A stretch of DNA of 9,877 bases. Origin: Acidobacteriota bacterium (GTDB taxonomy: Bacteria; Acidobacteriota; Terriglobia; UBA7540). Made by a program: the position numbers and the translations under genes. How positions within the stretch are numbered: position 1 is the first letter of the stretch; each line of letters opens with the position of its first letter. Below are positions 1 through 6,784 of the stretch, in pieces. The notes under the pieces are model-generated. The model had not been told where the DNA came from and did not search any database. It worked only from the letters and a program-made list of their open reading frames with translations. Location: positions 1 through 9,877 of the forward strand of contig JAKAWN010000253.1 in the NCBI GenBank assembly GCA_021827245.1, given 5' to 3'.

Positions 1-1190
1 GTCTCCGAGGGCAACTGAGCGTGCAAGACGGCCGTTGCGACGGCACCGAGCGTTTCTTCAATTGCCAGGCGCGCGTCGCCGATGTCGCGCAACCGCTGCT
101 TGGGGTCTTTCATCAGGCAGTGATGAACGAGCTTCTGAATCACCACGGGCGTGCTTGCCGGCAGGGCGTTCCAGTCCGGCTCCTTCATCAGCACCGCCGC
201 CAGCACCTCTGAAATCGTTTCTCCCTCGAATGCCCTCCGCCCTGCCAGCATCTCGAAGAGCACGCACCCGAACGCCCAGATGTCCGTCCGCCGGTCCACC
301 GGCTGCCCCTTGGCCTGCTCCGGGCTCATGTAGGCCGCCGTGCCCAGAATCGTCCCCGCTCGCGTTGCCGTCGTGCTCAGCGTGGAGGCGTCTGTCGGGA
401 CGGCCTTCAGACCGGCCTCGGAAGGCGCCGGGCCAAAGCCCGGCGCTGCGGCCTTGGCGAGGCCGAAGTCCAGCACCTTGACGGTACCTTCGGGGGTGAT
501 CTTCACGTTGGCCGGTTTCAGATCGCGATGGATGACGCCGTGCTCGTGCGCGTATTCCAGCGCCTCGGCAATCTGCCGGGCGATGCCGAGCGATTCCTGC
601 AGGGGCGACCCTCGTGGTTGCCCGTGGGCGGGCACAAGGCCCGCCCCTGCAATGCGTTCGGCCAGCGTTGGGCCTTCGACCAGCTCCATTACCAGCGTAT
701 GGATGCCGTTTGATTCTTCGAGGTCATGAATGGCCGCAATTTTGGGATGATTCAGCGAGGCCAGCGTGCGGGCTTCGCGCTCAAAGCGCGCCATGCGCTG
801 AGCGTCGAGGGCCATCGCCGCCGGCAGGATTTTCAGGGCGACGTCGCGTCCCAGCTTCGTGTCCCGCGCCCTGTAGACTTCGCCCATGCTCCCCGCGCCC
901 AGCTTCCCTGTCAGCCGATAATGCGAGATCATGGCGCCGGGCTCAAGTGCAGCCGTGGACGGGTCCGGCAAATTCCCATCTGCCGCCAGAGCCTTCGCTT
1001 CCGCCTCTATGGCCGGAGATTCCAGAAAGCTCCCAGCCTGGTCCGCCTTTGCCAGGAGGAATTCAACTTCACGGCGCAGGTCTTCGTCTCCGGCGCAGGC
1101 TTTTGCCAGGAATGCCGGGCACTCGCTCTTGTTGCGCTCCCGCGCCGCATGGTAGAGCCGCTCGATCTGCCGCCAGCGTTCAGGCTCCAT
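1..1190 (-). CDS. Ser/Thr protein kinase, N-terminal 396 residues (C-terminus outside window)
   Basis: Membrane-type or cytoplasmic Hanks-type Ser/Thr kinase; the frame is open to base 1, so the end of the protein is missing. Residues 1-60 are an N-terminal segment (EPERWRQIERLYHAA) typical of acidobacterial kinases that travel with ECF sigma factors. The kinase domain runs from about 91 to 378: glycine loop GAGSMGEVY (98-106), ATP-binding Lys120 in VALK, catalytic loop HRDLKPAN (221-228), DFG (241-243), the APE-equivalent SPE (289-291), and TDIWAFG (302-308). All catalytic residues are present, so the enzyme should be active. Residues 181-198 are encoded by a palindromic repeat inserted in frame. 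The start ATG at 1190 has GGAG about 12 bases upstream and overlaps the sigma gene stop by 11 bases, suggesting translational coupling. A C-terminal sensor part (beta-propeller or TPR repeats are common) would lie off the left edge; that is inference. Confidence 0.93.
   Translation of the reverse strand, partial: MEPERWRQIERLYHAARERNKSECPAFLAKACAGDEDLRREVEFLLAKADQAGSFLESPAIEAEAKALAADGNLPDPSTAALEPGAMISHYRLTGKLGAGSMGEVYRARDTKLGRDVALKILPAAMALDAQRMARFEREARTLASLNHPKIAAIHDLEESNGIHTLVMELVEGPTLAERIAGAGLVPAHGQPRGSPLQESLGIARQIAEALEYAHEHGVIHRDLKPANVKITPEGTVKVLDFGLAKAAAPGFGPAPSEAGLKAVPTDASTLSTTATRAGTILGTAAYMSPEQAKGQPVDRRTDIWAFGCVLFEMLAGRRAFEGETISEVLAAVLMKEPDWNALPASTPVVIQKLVHHCLMKDPKQRLRDIGDARLAIEETLGAVATAVLHAQLPSE
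598..651. repeat. Palindromic interspersed repeat inserted in frame in the kinase gene
   Basis: Perfect 10-base terminal inverted repeats, TGCAGGGGCG at 598-607 and CGCCCCTGCA at 642-651, bound a 54-base unit. Inside it is a second hairpin, GGCGGGC and GCCCGCC around the loop ACAAG (about 627-645). The length is 18 codons, so the kinase frame is kept, and it encodes AGAGLVPAHGQPRGSPLQ (residues 181-198) between the hinge segment VMELVEGPTLAERI and helix E (ESLGIARQIAEALEYAH). The design resembles the GC-rich interspersed repeats with a GGGCGGGCACAAGGCCCGCC core that I recall from several environmental genomes; that resemblance is from memory and untested. No second copy of this unit is seen in the window. 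Confidence 0.75.
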
Positions 1191-1767
1191 TTCGCTTATC
1201 TCCGCTCAGTTCGCCGTAAAGCCACGCCCGGGCCATGTCCCAGTCCCGTTGCACCGTCTTGGTGGAAATCCCGAGCGCCTCAGCCGTCTCCTCCAGGTTC
1301 AACCCGCCAAAGAAGCGCAGTTCGACCACATGGCTCTTTCTGGGGTCGACCGCCGCCAGCCGGTTGAGCGCATCGTCAAGCTCCAGAAGGTTTGCCTCAG
1401 AGGGGCGGCCGGCAGCCAATCCTTCATTAAGCTGAATTTGCACCTTTCCGGCGCCGCGCTTCAGGCTGTGCCGGGAGCGGGCATGGTCTACCAGAATCTG
1501 CCGCATCGCCCGGGCGCAAAGAGCGAAGAAGTGAGCGCGGTCGTGCCAATTGACCTTGCGGGCATCCACCAACCGCAGGTAGGCCTCATTGACCAGCGCA
1601 GTGGCCTGGAGGGTGTGGTTGGGACGCTGGCCTGCCATCAGACGGCCGGCAATGCGATGGAGTTCGTGGCAGACCAGGGGCGTGAGGCGATCCAGGGCTT
1701 CCTTGTTTCCATCGCCCCAGGCCTGGAGCAACAATGTGACCTCGTGGGCTGAAGACGAACGCAGCAT
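1180..1767 (-). CDS. ECF-type RNA polymerase sigma factor (kinase-associated TIGR02999-like)
   Basis: A 195-residue alternative sigma factor that would direct RNA polymerase core enzyme to specific promoters. Sigma region 2 spans about residues 20-100, with the family signature HTLQATALVNEAYLRLVD (51-68) and the run RAHFFALCARAMRQILVDHAR (77-97). Sigma region 4 spans about 128-185 and has the helix-turn-helix NLEETAEALGISTKTVQRDW (157-176). Length and motifs fit the family usually annotated as Sig-70_X6. The gene lies directly upstream of and overlaps the kinase gene, a common pairing in which no anti-sigma factor is present and the kinase is thought to control the sigma factor by phosphorylation (family knowledge, not shown here). 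The start ATG is preceded by a strong GGGGGGAGG, although it ends only two bases from the ATG. No better upstream start is visible. Confidence 0.93.
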   Translation of the reverse strand: MLRSSSAHEVTLLLQAWGDGNKEALDRLTPLVCHELHRIAGRLMAGQRPNHTLQATALVNEAYLRLVDARKVNWHDRAHFFALCARAMRQILVDHARSRHSLKRGAGKVQIQLNEGLAAGRPSEANLLELDDALNRLAAVDPRKSHVVELRFFGGLNLEETAEALGISTKTVQRDWDMARAWLYGELSGDKRNGA

Positions 1768-1797
1768 AGCCTCCCCCCGAGATAGCAGTACTAATTA

Positions 1798-1827
1798 GTT
1801 AAATGATATCACCCCGGAAAGTGACAA
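1798..1827 (-). promoter_or_regulatory. Candidate promoter of the sigma-kinase pair
   Basis: On the minus strand a TTGTCA box (1827-1822) is followed after 18 bases by TTTAAC (1803-1798), a moderate sigma-70-like pair. Transcription would begin near 1790, about 23 bases before the sigma gene ATG. A 10-base perfect palindrome, ACTAATTAGT (1790-1799), touches the -10 box. Assignment is by inspection only. Confidence 0.35.
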
Positions 1828-1946
1828 TCCATCGGCCCATTTCTCCGGGAACTTTTCCACTGGCCATGTCCATTTTGCCTGCCCTTTCCCGTTCTTGAGG
1901 TTGAGGGCGGCAAATCAACCGAAGCCGCTTGGAATCCGACCGCAAA

Positions 1947-1970
1947 GCCGGGGGCACGAGCACCCCCGGC
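1947..1970 (+). repeat. GC-rich hairpin in the leader of the secreted protein gene
   Basis: GCCGGGGG (1947-1954) and CCCCCGGC (1963-1970) form a perfect 8-base-pair stem with an 8-base loop. It lies 35 bases upstream of the ATG at 2006 and leaves the ribosome binding site free. There is no T-run, so it is not a typical intrinsic terminator. The sequence continues as CCGCCCGCGG, so it may be part of a larger interspersed GC-rich repeat. Confidence 0.5.
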
Positions 1971-2005
1971 CCGCCCGCGGCAAACCAAAACTTGGAGGTG
2001 CGGCG

Positions 2006-2500
2006 ATGAAAACGATTCGAAACTTTATGATATTGGTTGCGACATCCTTGGTGCTCCTCGTCCTGGCAGCGACAGGAGCGAAGGGACAGGCCCTTGGGTC
2101 AACTCAATTCACCGGGACATTTACTCTTCCCTTTGAGGCCCAGTTGGGCGCGATGACACTGCCCGCAGGGGACTATAGCATTCGCTATGGGCGACTAAAC
2201 AACGGAGGAATCTACACGGTGGCGATTACCGCCAAAGCAGAAGGGGGTCCGCACGGTTGGGTTCTCCCAGAGTCGGCCGACCCTATTTCAGCAACGAAGA
2301 ATGCGCTCGTCTGTGTTCGCCAGGGCAACAAAATAACCGTCCGCGCGCTTGAGTTAGCAGAGATCGGCGAGTCAGTCAGCTTTGCACTGCCACACGGACC
2401 GGAGCTGATGGCGAAACTGCGGAACCACAATGGAAACATCCAACTGGCCGAAATGCGTGTACCCGTTGAGCGCGTGCCAATCAAAGTGAACGCAAAGTAG
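2006..2500 (+). CDS. Small secreted protein of unknown function
   Basis: A 164-residue protein. Residues 1-29 form a classical signal peptide (MKTIRN, then the hydrophobic core FMILVATSLVLLVLAATGA, then AKGQA with likely cleavage after Ala29), so the mature protein of about 135 residues is exported. The mature part begins with FTGTFTLPFEAQLGAMTLPAGDYSIRY (36-61), a motif seen in many small acidobacterial proteins of unknown function; its alternation of hydrophobic residues and glycines suggests a beta-rich fold. No catalytic motif is visible. The ATG at 2006 is chosen over the in-frame ATG at 1895 because GGAGG stands 8 bases upstream and the signal peptide starts there; the 37 upstream codons look non-coding and cover the leader hairpin. 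It is transcribed away from the sigma-kinase pair, with no partner downstream. Confidence 0.85.
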   Translation: MKTIRNFMILVATSLVLLVLAATGAKGQALGSTQFTGTFTLPFEAQLGAMTLPAGDYSIRYGRLNNGGIYTVAITAKAEGGPHGWVLPESADPISATKNALVCVRQGNKITVRALELAEIGESVSFALPHGPELMAKLRNHNGNIQLAEMRVPVERVPIKVNAK

Positions 2501-3360
2501 CTCCAGGATGAGATGGTCCATTTGGAGCGATGGAGCTCGCCCACGGCGCGATGCAGGCGCCGCGGGCTTTTGCAGATCGCAACGGAGAAACCCATGGCAA
2601 GGACGGCATGGGTACGGTTTGCGGGCTGGCGGAGAGGCTGATTGTCAGGTTCCGCGATTTTGCGAAGAAAGTTTGCGGACCTCGGGACCGGAGGTCACGC
2701 TGCGTCAGAAGGGATTGGTTTGGAGCGGCGAGTAGAATCGCTTCGCGAGCTCCTGGGCTCTACGACGACGCCGGACGCGCGGCCTGCCCGCGCCTTTGGT
2801 GACACCGGTCCTCTCGGCAGCGACAGCCATTTCAGCGTGAGCCGGGATACGTTCCATTATTGCGTGCTGGCCAGGGAATGCCTCAGCCGGGCCCGGAGGG
2901 ACAACCTGCTGGCGGCTCTTTACGCCCAGGCGGCGCAGGGCGAAGGCCGCTTCAGGTTCCATAGCCTCTATGGACGTGGCGGAAAGATCGCCCCTGACCT
3001 GGCGATGGAAGGAGCCTGCGGCCGGTCGGACGCCTGGCTGATCGGCCATTTCAAAGACCCGCAGCCTATTCCCCAAGGTTCGTCGTACCTGCTCTTGCCC
3101 GCCTTACAAACGGCCAGCTTAAGGCGCTGGCCACGTTTCTGCGATGTCAGAAGGAAAGTCGCAGGTTGGGATTTCGCGCTGGCAGCCACGGCATCGCCTT
3201 CTATGCCGTGGGTTCGTCTGCTCCAAGTCTGCTAAAATCCCATGGCAGAAAACCGGTGCGGTGGCCGTCAGGGTATGTTCTTGCGAAGCTAAGAACTCGC
3301 CAGCAAGCGGTGTGCATTTGCTGCCAGGCAGGCTTCGAGCCCTGAGCCGTGCAGAGATTC
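2501..3360. other. 860-base stretch without a convincing gene; possible decayed coding sequence
   Basis: No frame here gives a protein I recognise as intact. The longest plus-strand frame (2642-3235, 197 codons) has no good ribosome binding site and matches no family over its full length. Between about 2770 and 3060 its third codon positions are GC-rich as in real genes, and residues 85-126 resemble the start of group II intron reverse transcriptases. A minus-strand frame at 2705-3076 is Arg/Pro/Ala-rich and looks like a shadow. A small hairpin (GTTCTTGC with GC-T-AAGAAC, 3277-3296) lies downstream of the lactonase gene stop. No T-run follows it on either strand, so I do not call it a terminator. 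Confidence 0.4.
2894..3019 (+). pseudogene. Possible remnant of a group II intron reverse transcriptase N-terminus
   Basis: The translation contains RRDNLLAALYAQAAQG followed by RFRFHSLYGR. This parallels the N-terminal segment of one class of intron-encoded reverse transcriptases, whose typical form is LQxALYAKAK...YRFYxLYDKI followed by a DxL.A... helix; here KIAPDLAMEGACG follows. The expected continuation (GAPGVDG and the polymerase motifs) is not present in any frame nearby, so if the likeness is real this is a short decayed fragment. The comparison is from memory of the family and could be chance. Confidence 0.3.
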
Positions 3361-4653
3361 CTACGTGAGAAAAACCATGACGGCCGGCGATCCAACGGCT
3401 GCGTACTGGCCAGTGAAGCGGAGCCTGCCGGTTTGCCGGTCCACGCGAAACGCGGCAACGTTGTCGGAGCGCTGGTTTAACGAATATATAAAATTACCCG
3501 ATGGATCAATCGTGACGCTGCGCGGGTAGTCGCTGTGGGTCCATTCCTCGCCCACGTAAGTCAGTTTACCGTCCTGCCCGATGGAGAAGATGGTGATCGT
3601 GTCGCGCAGGCGGTTGGCGCCGTATATGAATTTTGCGTCCGGCGAAATCCTGATTTCAGAGCAGAAGTTGGTTCCGACAAAGCCCTTGGGAAGAGTTGAA
3701 ATCACCTGTTTCTGCGTCATGTTTCCGGTGGAGTCATCATAGTCGAAGACGACCACCGCAGAGCCCTCCTCCTGAATGCAATAGAACCAACGGCCGTTTG
3801 GGTGAAAGACAAAATGGCGCGGGCCGTCTCCGGGGGGAACGGCGATCTCGTGGGGATTGTTCGGGGTCAGCTTGCCTTTATCCACGTCGAAATTCCAGAT
3901 CATGATTCTATCCATGCCAAGGTCAGTAGAAATCACGCGCTTTCCGCTGGGATCGACGCGAATCATGTGAGCGTGCGGCGCATCGTGCCCGCTGATGGCA
4001 AAACTTCCGGGCGGCGCGCTGGTGGCGTGCTGGGGTCCGACGGGACCTTTGTCCTGTTGAACATCGGTGGCAGAGCCCAGTCTGCCATTGGGAAGGATAG
4101 GAAGCACAGCCACACCTCCGCCGCCGTAATTGGCGACAAGAACATAACGTCCGGAAGGATGGACGCTGATGTGGGCAGGAATGGCGGCCCCGGAGCTGAC
4201 CGTGTTCAGCTCCGTAAGGTGTCCGTTGGAGCGGTCGATCGCGTAGGCGGTGACGGCGCCGGAAGCCTTCCCCTGGAAACGGGCAAGCTCGTCGGACGAA
4301 TACAAGTGCGTCCTGGAAGGGTCGAGCGCAAGCCACGACGGGTTTCTGGGATTTGCAAACACTTCGCGCTGGGTGAGCGCGCCGGTTGCAGGGTCCATTT
4401 CAAAAAGATAAATGCCCTGGCCACGGGCGACTTCACCTTCCGGCCCCAGCAAACTGTAACTTCCCACATAGACCAGCCGCGGCTTTCCTGAGGGTAGCGC
4501 CTGCTGGGCTTCCCGCGTTGGTTTCACTTCACCCTTTTGACCGCACGCGATCCCCGAGCCGGCTATGGCGATAGCGGCGGCGCTTTTCAGGAAATTGCGG
4601 CGTGACGGCTTGCCAAGACCGTTGCCGGACATCTGTGATTCATCCGTTGACAT
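3361..4653 (-). CDS. Tat-exported lactonase-family beta-propeller protein (6-phosphogluconolactonase-like)
   Basis: A 430-residue member of the YbhE/Pgl-type seven-bladed beta-propeller lactonase family. The N-terminus carries a twin-arginine signal SRRNFLK (17-23) followed by a short hydrophobic stretch ending at GIAC (Cys37), so it should be exported folded and might be lipid-anchored; the lipobox is weak. Propeller repeats run from about 58 to 430, with family landmarks PAHISVHPSGRYVLVANYGGG (159-179), HAHMIRVDPSGKRVISTDLG (227-246), GPRHFVFHPNGRWFYCIQE (277-295) and YPRSVTIDPSGNFIYSLNQ (376-394). Cytoplasmic relatives hydrolyse 6-phosphogluconolactone; the export signal argues for another lactone or a different role here. 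AAGGAGGGG precedes the ATG at 4653 with 8-base spacing, which fixes the start. It is transcribed divergently from the radical SAM gene. Confidence 0.9.
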   Translation of the reverse strand: MSTDESQMSGNGLGKPSRRNFLKSAAAIAIAGSGIACGQKGEVKPTREAQQALPSGKPRLVYVGSYSLLGPEGEVARGQGIYLFEMDPATGALTQREVFANPRNPSWLALDPSRTHLYSSDELARFQGKASGAVTAYAIDRSNGHLTELNTVSSGAAIPAHISVHPSGRYVLVANYGGGGVAVLPILPNGRLGSATDVQQDKGPVGPQHATSAPPGSFAISGHDAPHAHMIRVDPSGKRVISTDLGMDRIMIWNFDVDKGKLTPNNPHEIAVPPGDGPRHFVFHPNGRWFYCIQEEGSAVVVFDYDDSTGNMTQKQVISTLPKGFVGTNFCSEIRISPDAKFIYGANRLRDTITIFSIGQDGKLTYVGEEWTHSDYPRSVTIDPSGNFIYSLNQRSDNVAAFRVDRQTGRLRFTGQYAAVGSPAVMVFLT

Positions 4654-4703
4654 ATAAGGCCCCTCCTTTTTCGTTGCTGGTAGATTGAAACCAAGAAAGC
4701 CAG

Positions 4704-4716
4704 ATTATAACGTTAT
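4704..4716 (-). promoter_or_regulatory. Candidate -10 box and palindrome upstream of the lactonase gene
   Basis: On the minus strand a perfect TATAAT lies at 4709-4704, giving a start site near 4697 and a leader of about 44 bases. The -35 region (about 4727-4733, reading CTACGT) is poor. The 10-base perfect palindrome ATAACGTTAT (4707-4716) overlaps the -10 box and could be a regulator site or simply AT-rich promoter DNA. Confidence 0.4.
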
Positions 4717-4853
4717 CCAACCAAAAACGTAGGCGTGGATTTTCGCAAGGGATGTGTTGGCCGCAGTGATACCGTGCAGCAAGGTAGTTCACCTTTGTAC
4801 CTCATAGCCTACCGTCATTCACGGGCACGCAATGTTTAATTTCTTTCTTTTGC

Positions 4854-4882
4854 TTGTACTCGGAGTACAGGGGATGTATAAA
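4854..4882 (+). promoter_or_regulatory. Promoter with overlapping 15-base operator-like palindrome, upstream of the radical SAM gene
   Basis: TTGTAC (4854-4859) and TATAAA (4877-4882) are separated by 17 bases, the ideal sigma-70 spacing. A perfect inverted repeat TGTACTCgGAGTACA (4855-4869) covers the -35 box and the upstream half of the spacer, exactly where a dimeric repressor would block polymerase. The start site would fall near 4889, giving a leader of about 230 bases before the ATG at 5117. The regulator is not in the window. Confidence 0.5.
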
Positions 4883-5116
4883 GGCTTTATCCCAATCTCG
4901 GGGCTATCGGCCGGTGACCGCATAGACGCCAGAAGCGCCTGGCCACGACCAATCGGCTCCATGATCGGCTTTGGGTCTGCGTTGAGTCAAAACACCCGCA
5001 GACAGGGGGGTTCAGACCGTGGTTACCGGTTGGAGATCGCTGGCCTTCCATGGCAAGACCGCGCCGAGAGGTGCGACTGTGATGTGTGCCCACCTCAATC
5101 CGCGAGAGAAGAAGTG
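4883..5116 (+). other. Leader region of the radical SAM gene
   Basis: The frame of the radical SAM gene is open through here from 4832, but the translation is Arg/Ser/Gly-rich, has no resemblance to the family, and the ATG at 4832 has no ribosome binding site and lies upstream of the likely promoter. I therefore read it as untranslated leader. I looked for the conserved boxes of cobalamin and SAM riboswitches, which would suit a B12/SAM enzyme, and did not find them. Confidence 0.45.
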
Positions 5117-6784
5117 ATGCTGAAGTCGACCGAATATCACGGGCTCCCCGGGTCTGAAACTGAGGATTATCAAGGCTTTCCTGCTCTCGGTTCGACCCTT
5201 AAGGTTCTTCTGGTCTGGCCGCGGATTCCGTCCTCCTTCTGGACTTTTGACGGAGTGCTGGACCTTGTGCGTATCGAGGCGAACCACCCTCCACTCGGCC
5301 TGCTGACCGTCGCCGCACTCTGCCCGAAGAACTGGACGCTGAGGTTGATTGACCGGAGTTTTGAGAGATTGCTCGATACAGACCTTCTCTGGGCCGATCT
5401 CGTCATGGTCAGTGGAATGCGCGTCCAGATAGATGACATTCGTGAAATCCTCCTCAGAGCACGGGCCCTGGGGAAGCGAACTATGATCGGCGGACCCCTT
5501 GCCAGCAGCGAACCTGAACTCTTGCTTCAACTGGCGGACCATGTGGTATCGGGCGAACCCGACGAGGTTTTCGCTGAAATTGCTTCTGACCTTGAGCGAG
5601 GCTCCGCCAGGCGCCTCTACGAAGTCAAAGAAAAACCTGACGTCAACAAGACGCCGCTCCCGCGCTTTGATCTTCTCAAATTCGAGAAGTATGCCTCCAT
5701 GGCCGTTCAGTTCTCCCGCGGCTGCCCGTTCCAGTGCGAATTCTGCGACATCATCACCATCTACGGCAGGAAGCCTCGAACCAAGACCCCTGCCCAGGTG
5801 ATGGCCGAACTTGATGCATTGGTTAAACTCGGCTGGCGCGACGAGGTGTTTATCGTGGACGACAATTTTATCGGGAACCATAAGCTGGCGCTCAAACTCT
5901 CTTTCGAACTCCAAGAATGGCAGAAACGCCGTGGCTATCCGCTCTTGTTTTACACCGAGGCATCGATGGACCTTGCCCAGAAGCCGGAATTGATCGACGC
6001 CATGGTGAAGGCGAACTTCTTTTACATCTTCATGGGAATCGAGAGCCCGTCTCCCAAGGCCTTGAAGGAAGCCAAGAAATATCAAAACCTGCGCCGTGAT
6101 CCATTGGAGAGTGTTCGCTTCATCCAGAGCCGGGGTCTTTGGGTAACCGCGGGTTTCATCATCGGTTTCGATTCCGATACCGAAGAAATCTTTGAGCAGC
6201 AGAGAGACTTTATTGAGCAGGCGGCCATTCCATGGGCCATGGCCGGATTTCTGATGGCGCCTCCTACGACTCCGCTTTTTGATCGGATGCTGAAGGAGGG
6301 CCGGCTGCTGTCGGATTCCACGGCCACCAGTAACTTTGATCCTCCAAACTTCAAGACACTTTTGCCCCTGCCTGTCCTGCTGAAAGGGTTCAAGGAGACG
6401 CTTTCTTCCTTATACGCTCCCTCGACCTTCTACGACAGGTGCTACCGGTCGCTTCTGCAGTGGAAGCCTCGCGAGCCGCAGAAGGCGCCCGAAATCCCTC
6501 TCTGGACATTGATCAAAATCTGCGCTCGCTCGATCACTCGCCAGGGTTTCCTCTCAAGCTACCGGGCAGCGTACTGGAGATTCTTCTTTCGGCTCCTCGG
6601 ACGGTGGCCTCGCGATCCACGAAAGCTCAGCCTGGGATTTGCGATGTTGCTCTCAGGACATCATTTCATACCCTACGCAAAGCGCGTCGAGGACCAGCTG
6701 GAGATAGAACTCGATAAATGGAGGATTGAGACGGAAGTCCCGGAATTTCATAATGAGACGGGTGTTTGTCAGGAATTGCTTTAG
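5117..6784 (+). CDS. B12-binding-type radical SAM protein, DUF4070 family
   Basis: A 555-residue enzyme with an N-terminal cobalamin-binding-like Rossmann domain (about 28-175, starting LKVLLVWPRIP), a radical SAM barrel (about 190-400) and a C-terminal DUF4070-type part (about 400-450) followed by a basic extension to 555. The iron-sulfur cluster motif is CPFQCEFC (Cys203, Cys207, Cys210) in QFSRGCPFQCEFCDI. Other family marks are FIVDDNFIGN (245-254), GIESPSP (307-313) and AGFIIGFDSD (345-354). The His of the classical DxHxxG B12 motif is absent, as in many of these proteins. The reaction is probably a radical methylation or rearrangement; hopanoid methylases belong to the wider group, but I see no reason to assign one. 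Start: ATG 5117 (or GTG 5114) has GAGAGAAGAAG just upstream and places the family core near residue 28; the in-frame ATG at 4832 is rejected. No downstream partner gene is seen. Confidence 0.9.
   Translation: MLKSTEYHGLPGSETEDYQGFPALGSTLKVLLVWPRIPSSFWTFDGVLDLVRIEANHPPLGLLTVAALCPKNWTLRLIDRSFERLLDTDLLWADLVMVSGMRVQIDDIREILLRARALGKRTMIGGPLASSEPELLLQLADHVVSGEPDEVFAEIASDLERGSARRLYEVKEKPDVNKTPLPRFDLLKFEKYASMAVQFSRGCPFQCEFCDIITIYGRKPRTKTPAQVMAELDALVKLGWRDEVFIVDDNFIGNHKLALKLSFELQEWQKRRGYPLLFYTEASMDLAQKPELIDAMVKANFFYIFMGIESPSPKALKEAKKYQNLRRDPLESVRFIQSRGLWVTAGFIIGFDSDTEEIFEQQRDFIEQAAIPWAMAGFLMAPPTTPLFDRMLKEGRLLSDSTATSNFDPPNFKTLLPLPVLLKGFKETLSSLYAPSTFYDRCYRSLLQWKPREPQKAPEIPLWTLIKICARSITRQGFLSSYRAAYWRFFFRLLGRWPRDPRKLSLGFAMLLSGHHFIPYAKRVEDQLEIELDKWRIETEVPEFHNETGVCQELL

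Noticed and set aside
340..1367. Several plus-strand frames across the kinase and sigma genes
   Set aside because: They are shadows; the minus-strand translations carry complete kinase and sigma motifs.
3802..4491. 229-codon plus-strand frame
   Set aside because: Antisense to the lactonase, which has a Tat signal, propeller repeats and a strong ribosome binding site.
4883..5116. Cobalamin or SAM riboswitch in the leader of the radical SAM gene
   Set aside because: Expected from the enzyme type, but the conserved boxes of these riboswitches are not present by eye.
5012..6085. 357-codon minus-strand frame
   Set aside because: Shadow of the radical SAM gene, whose cluster motif and family blocks lie on the plus strand.
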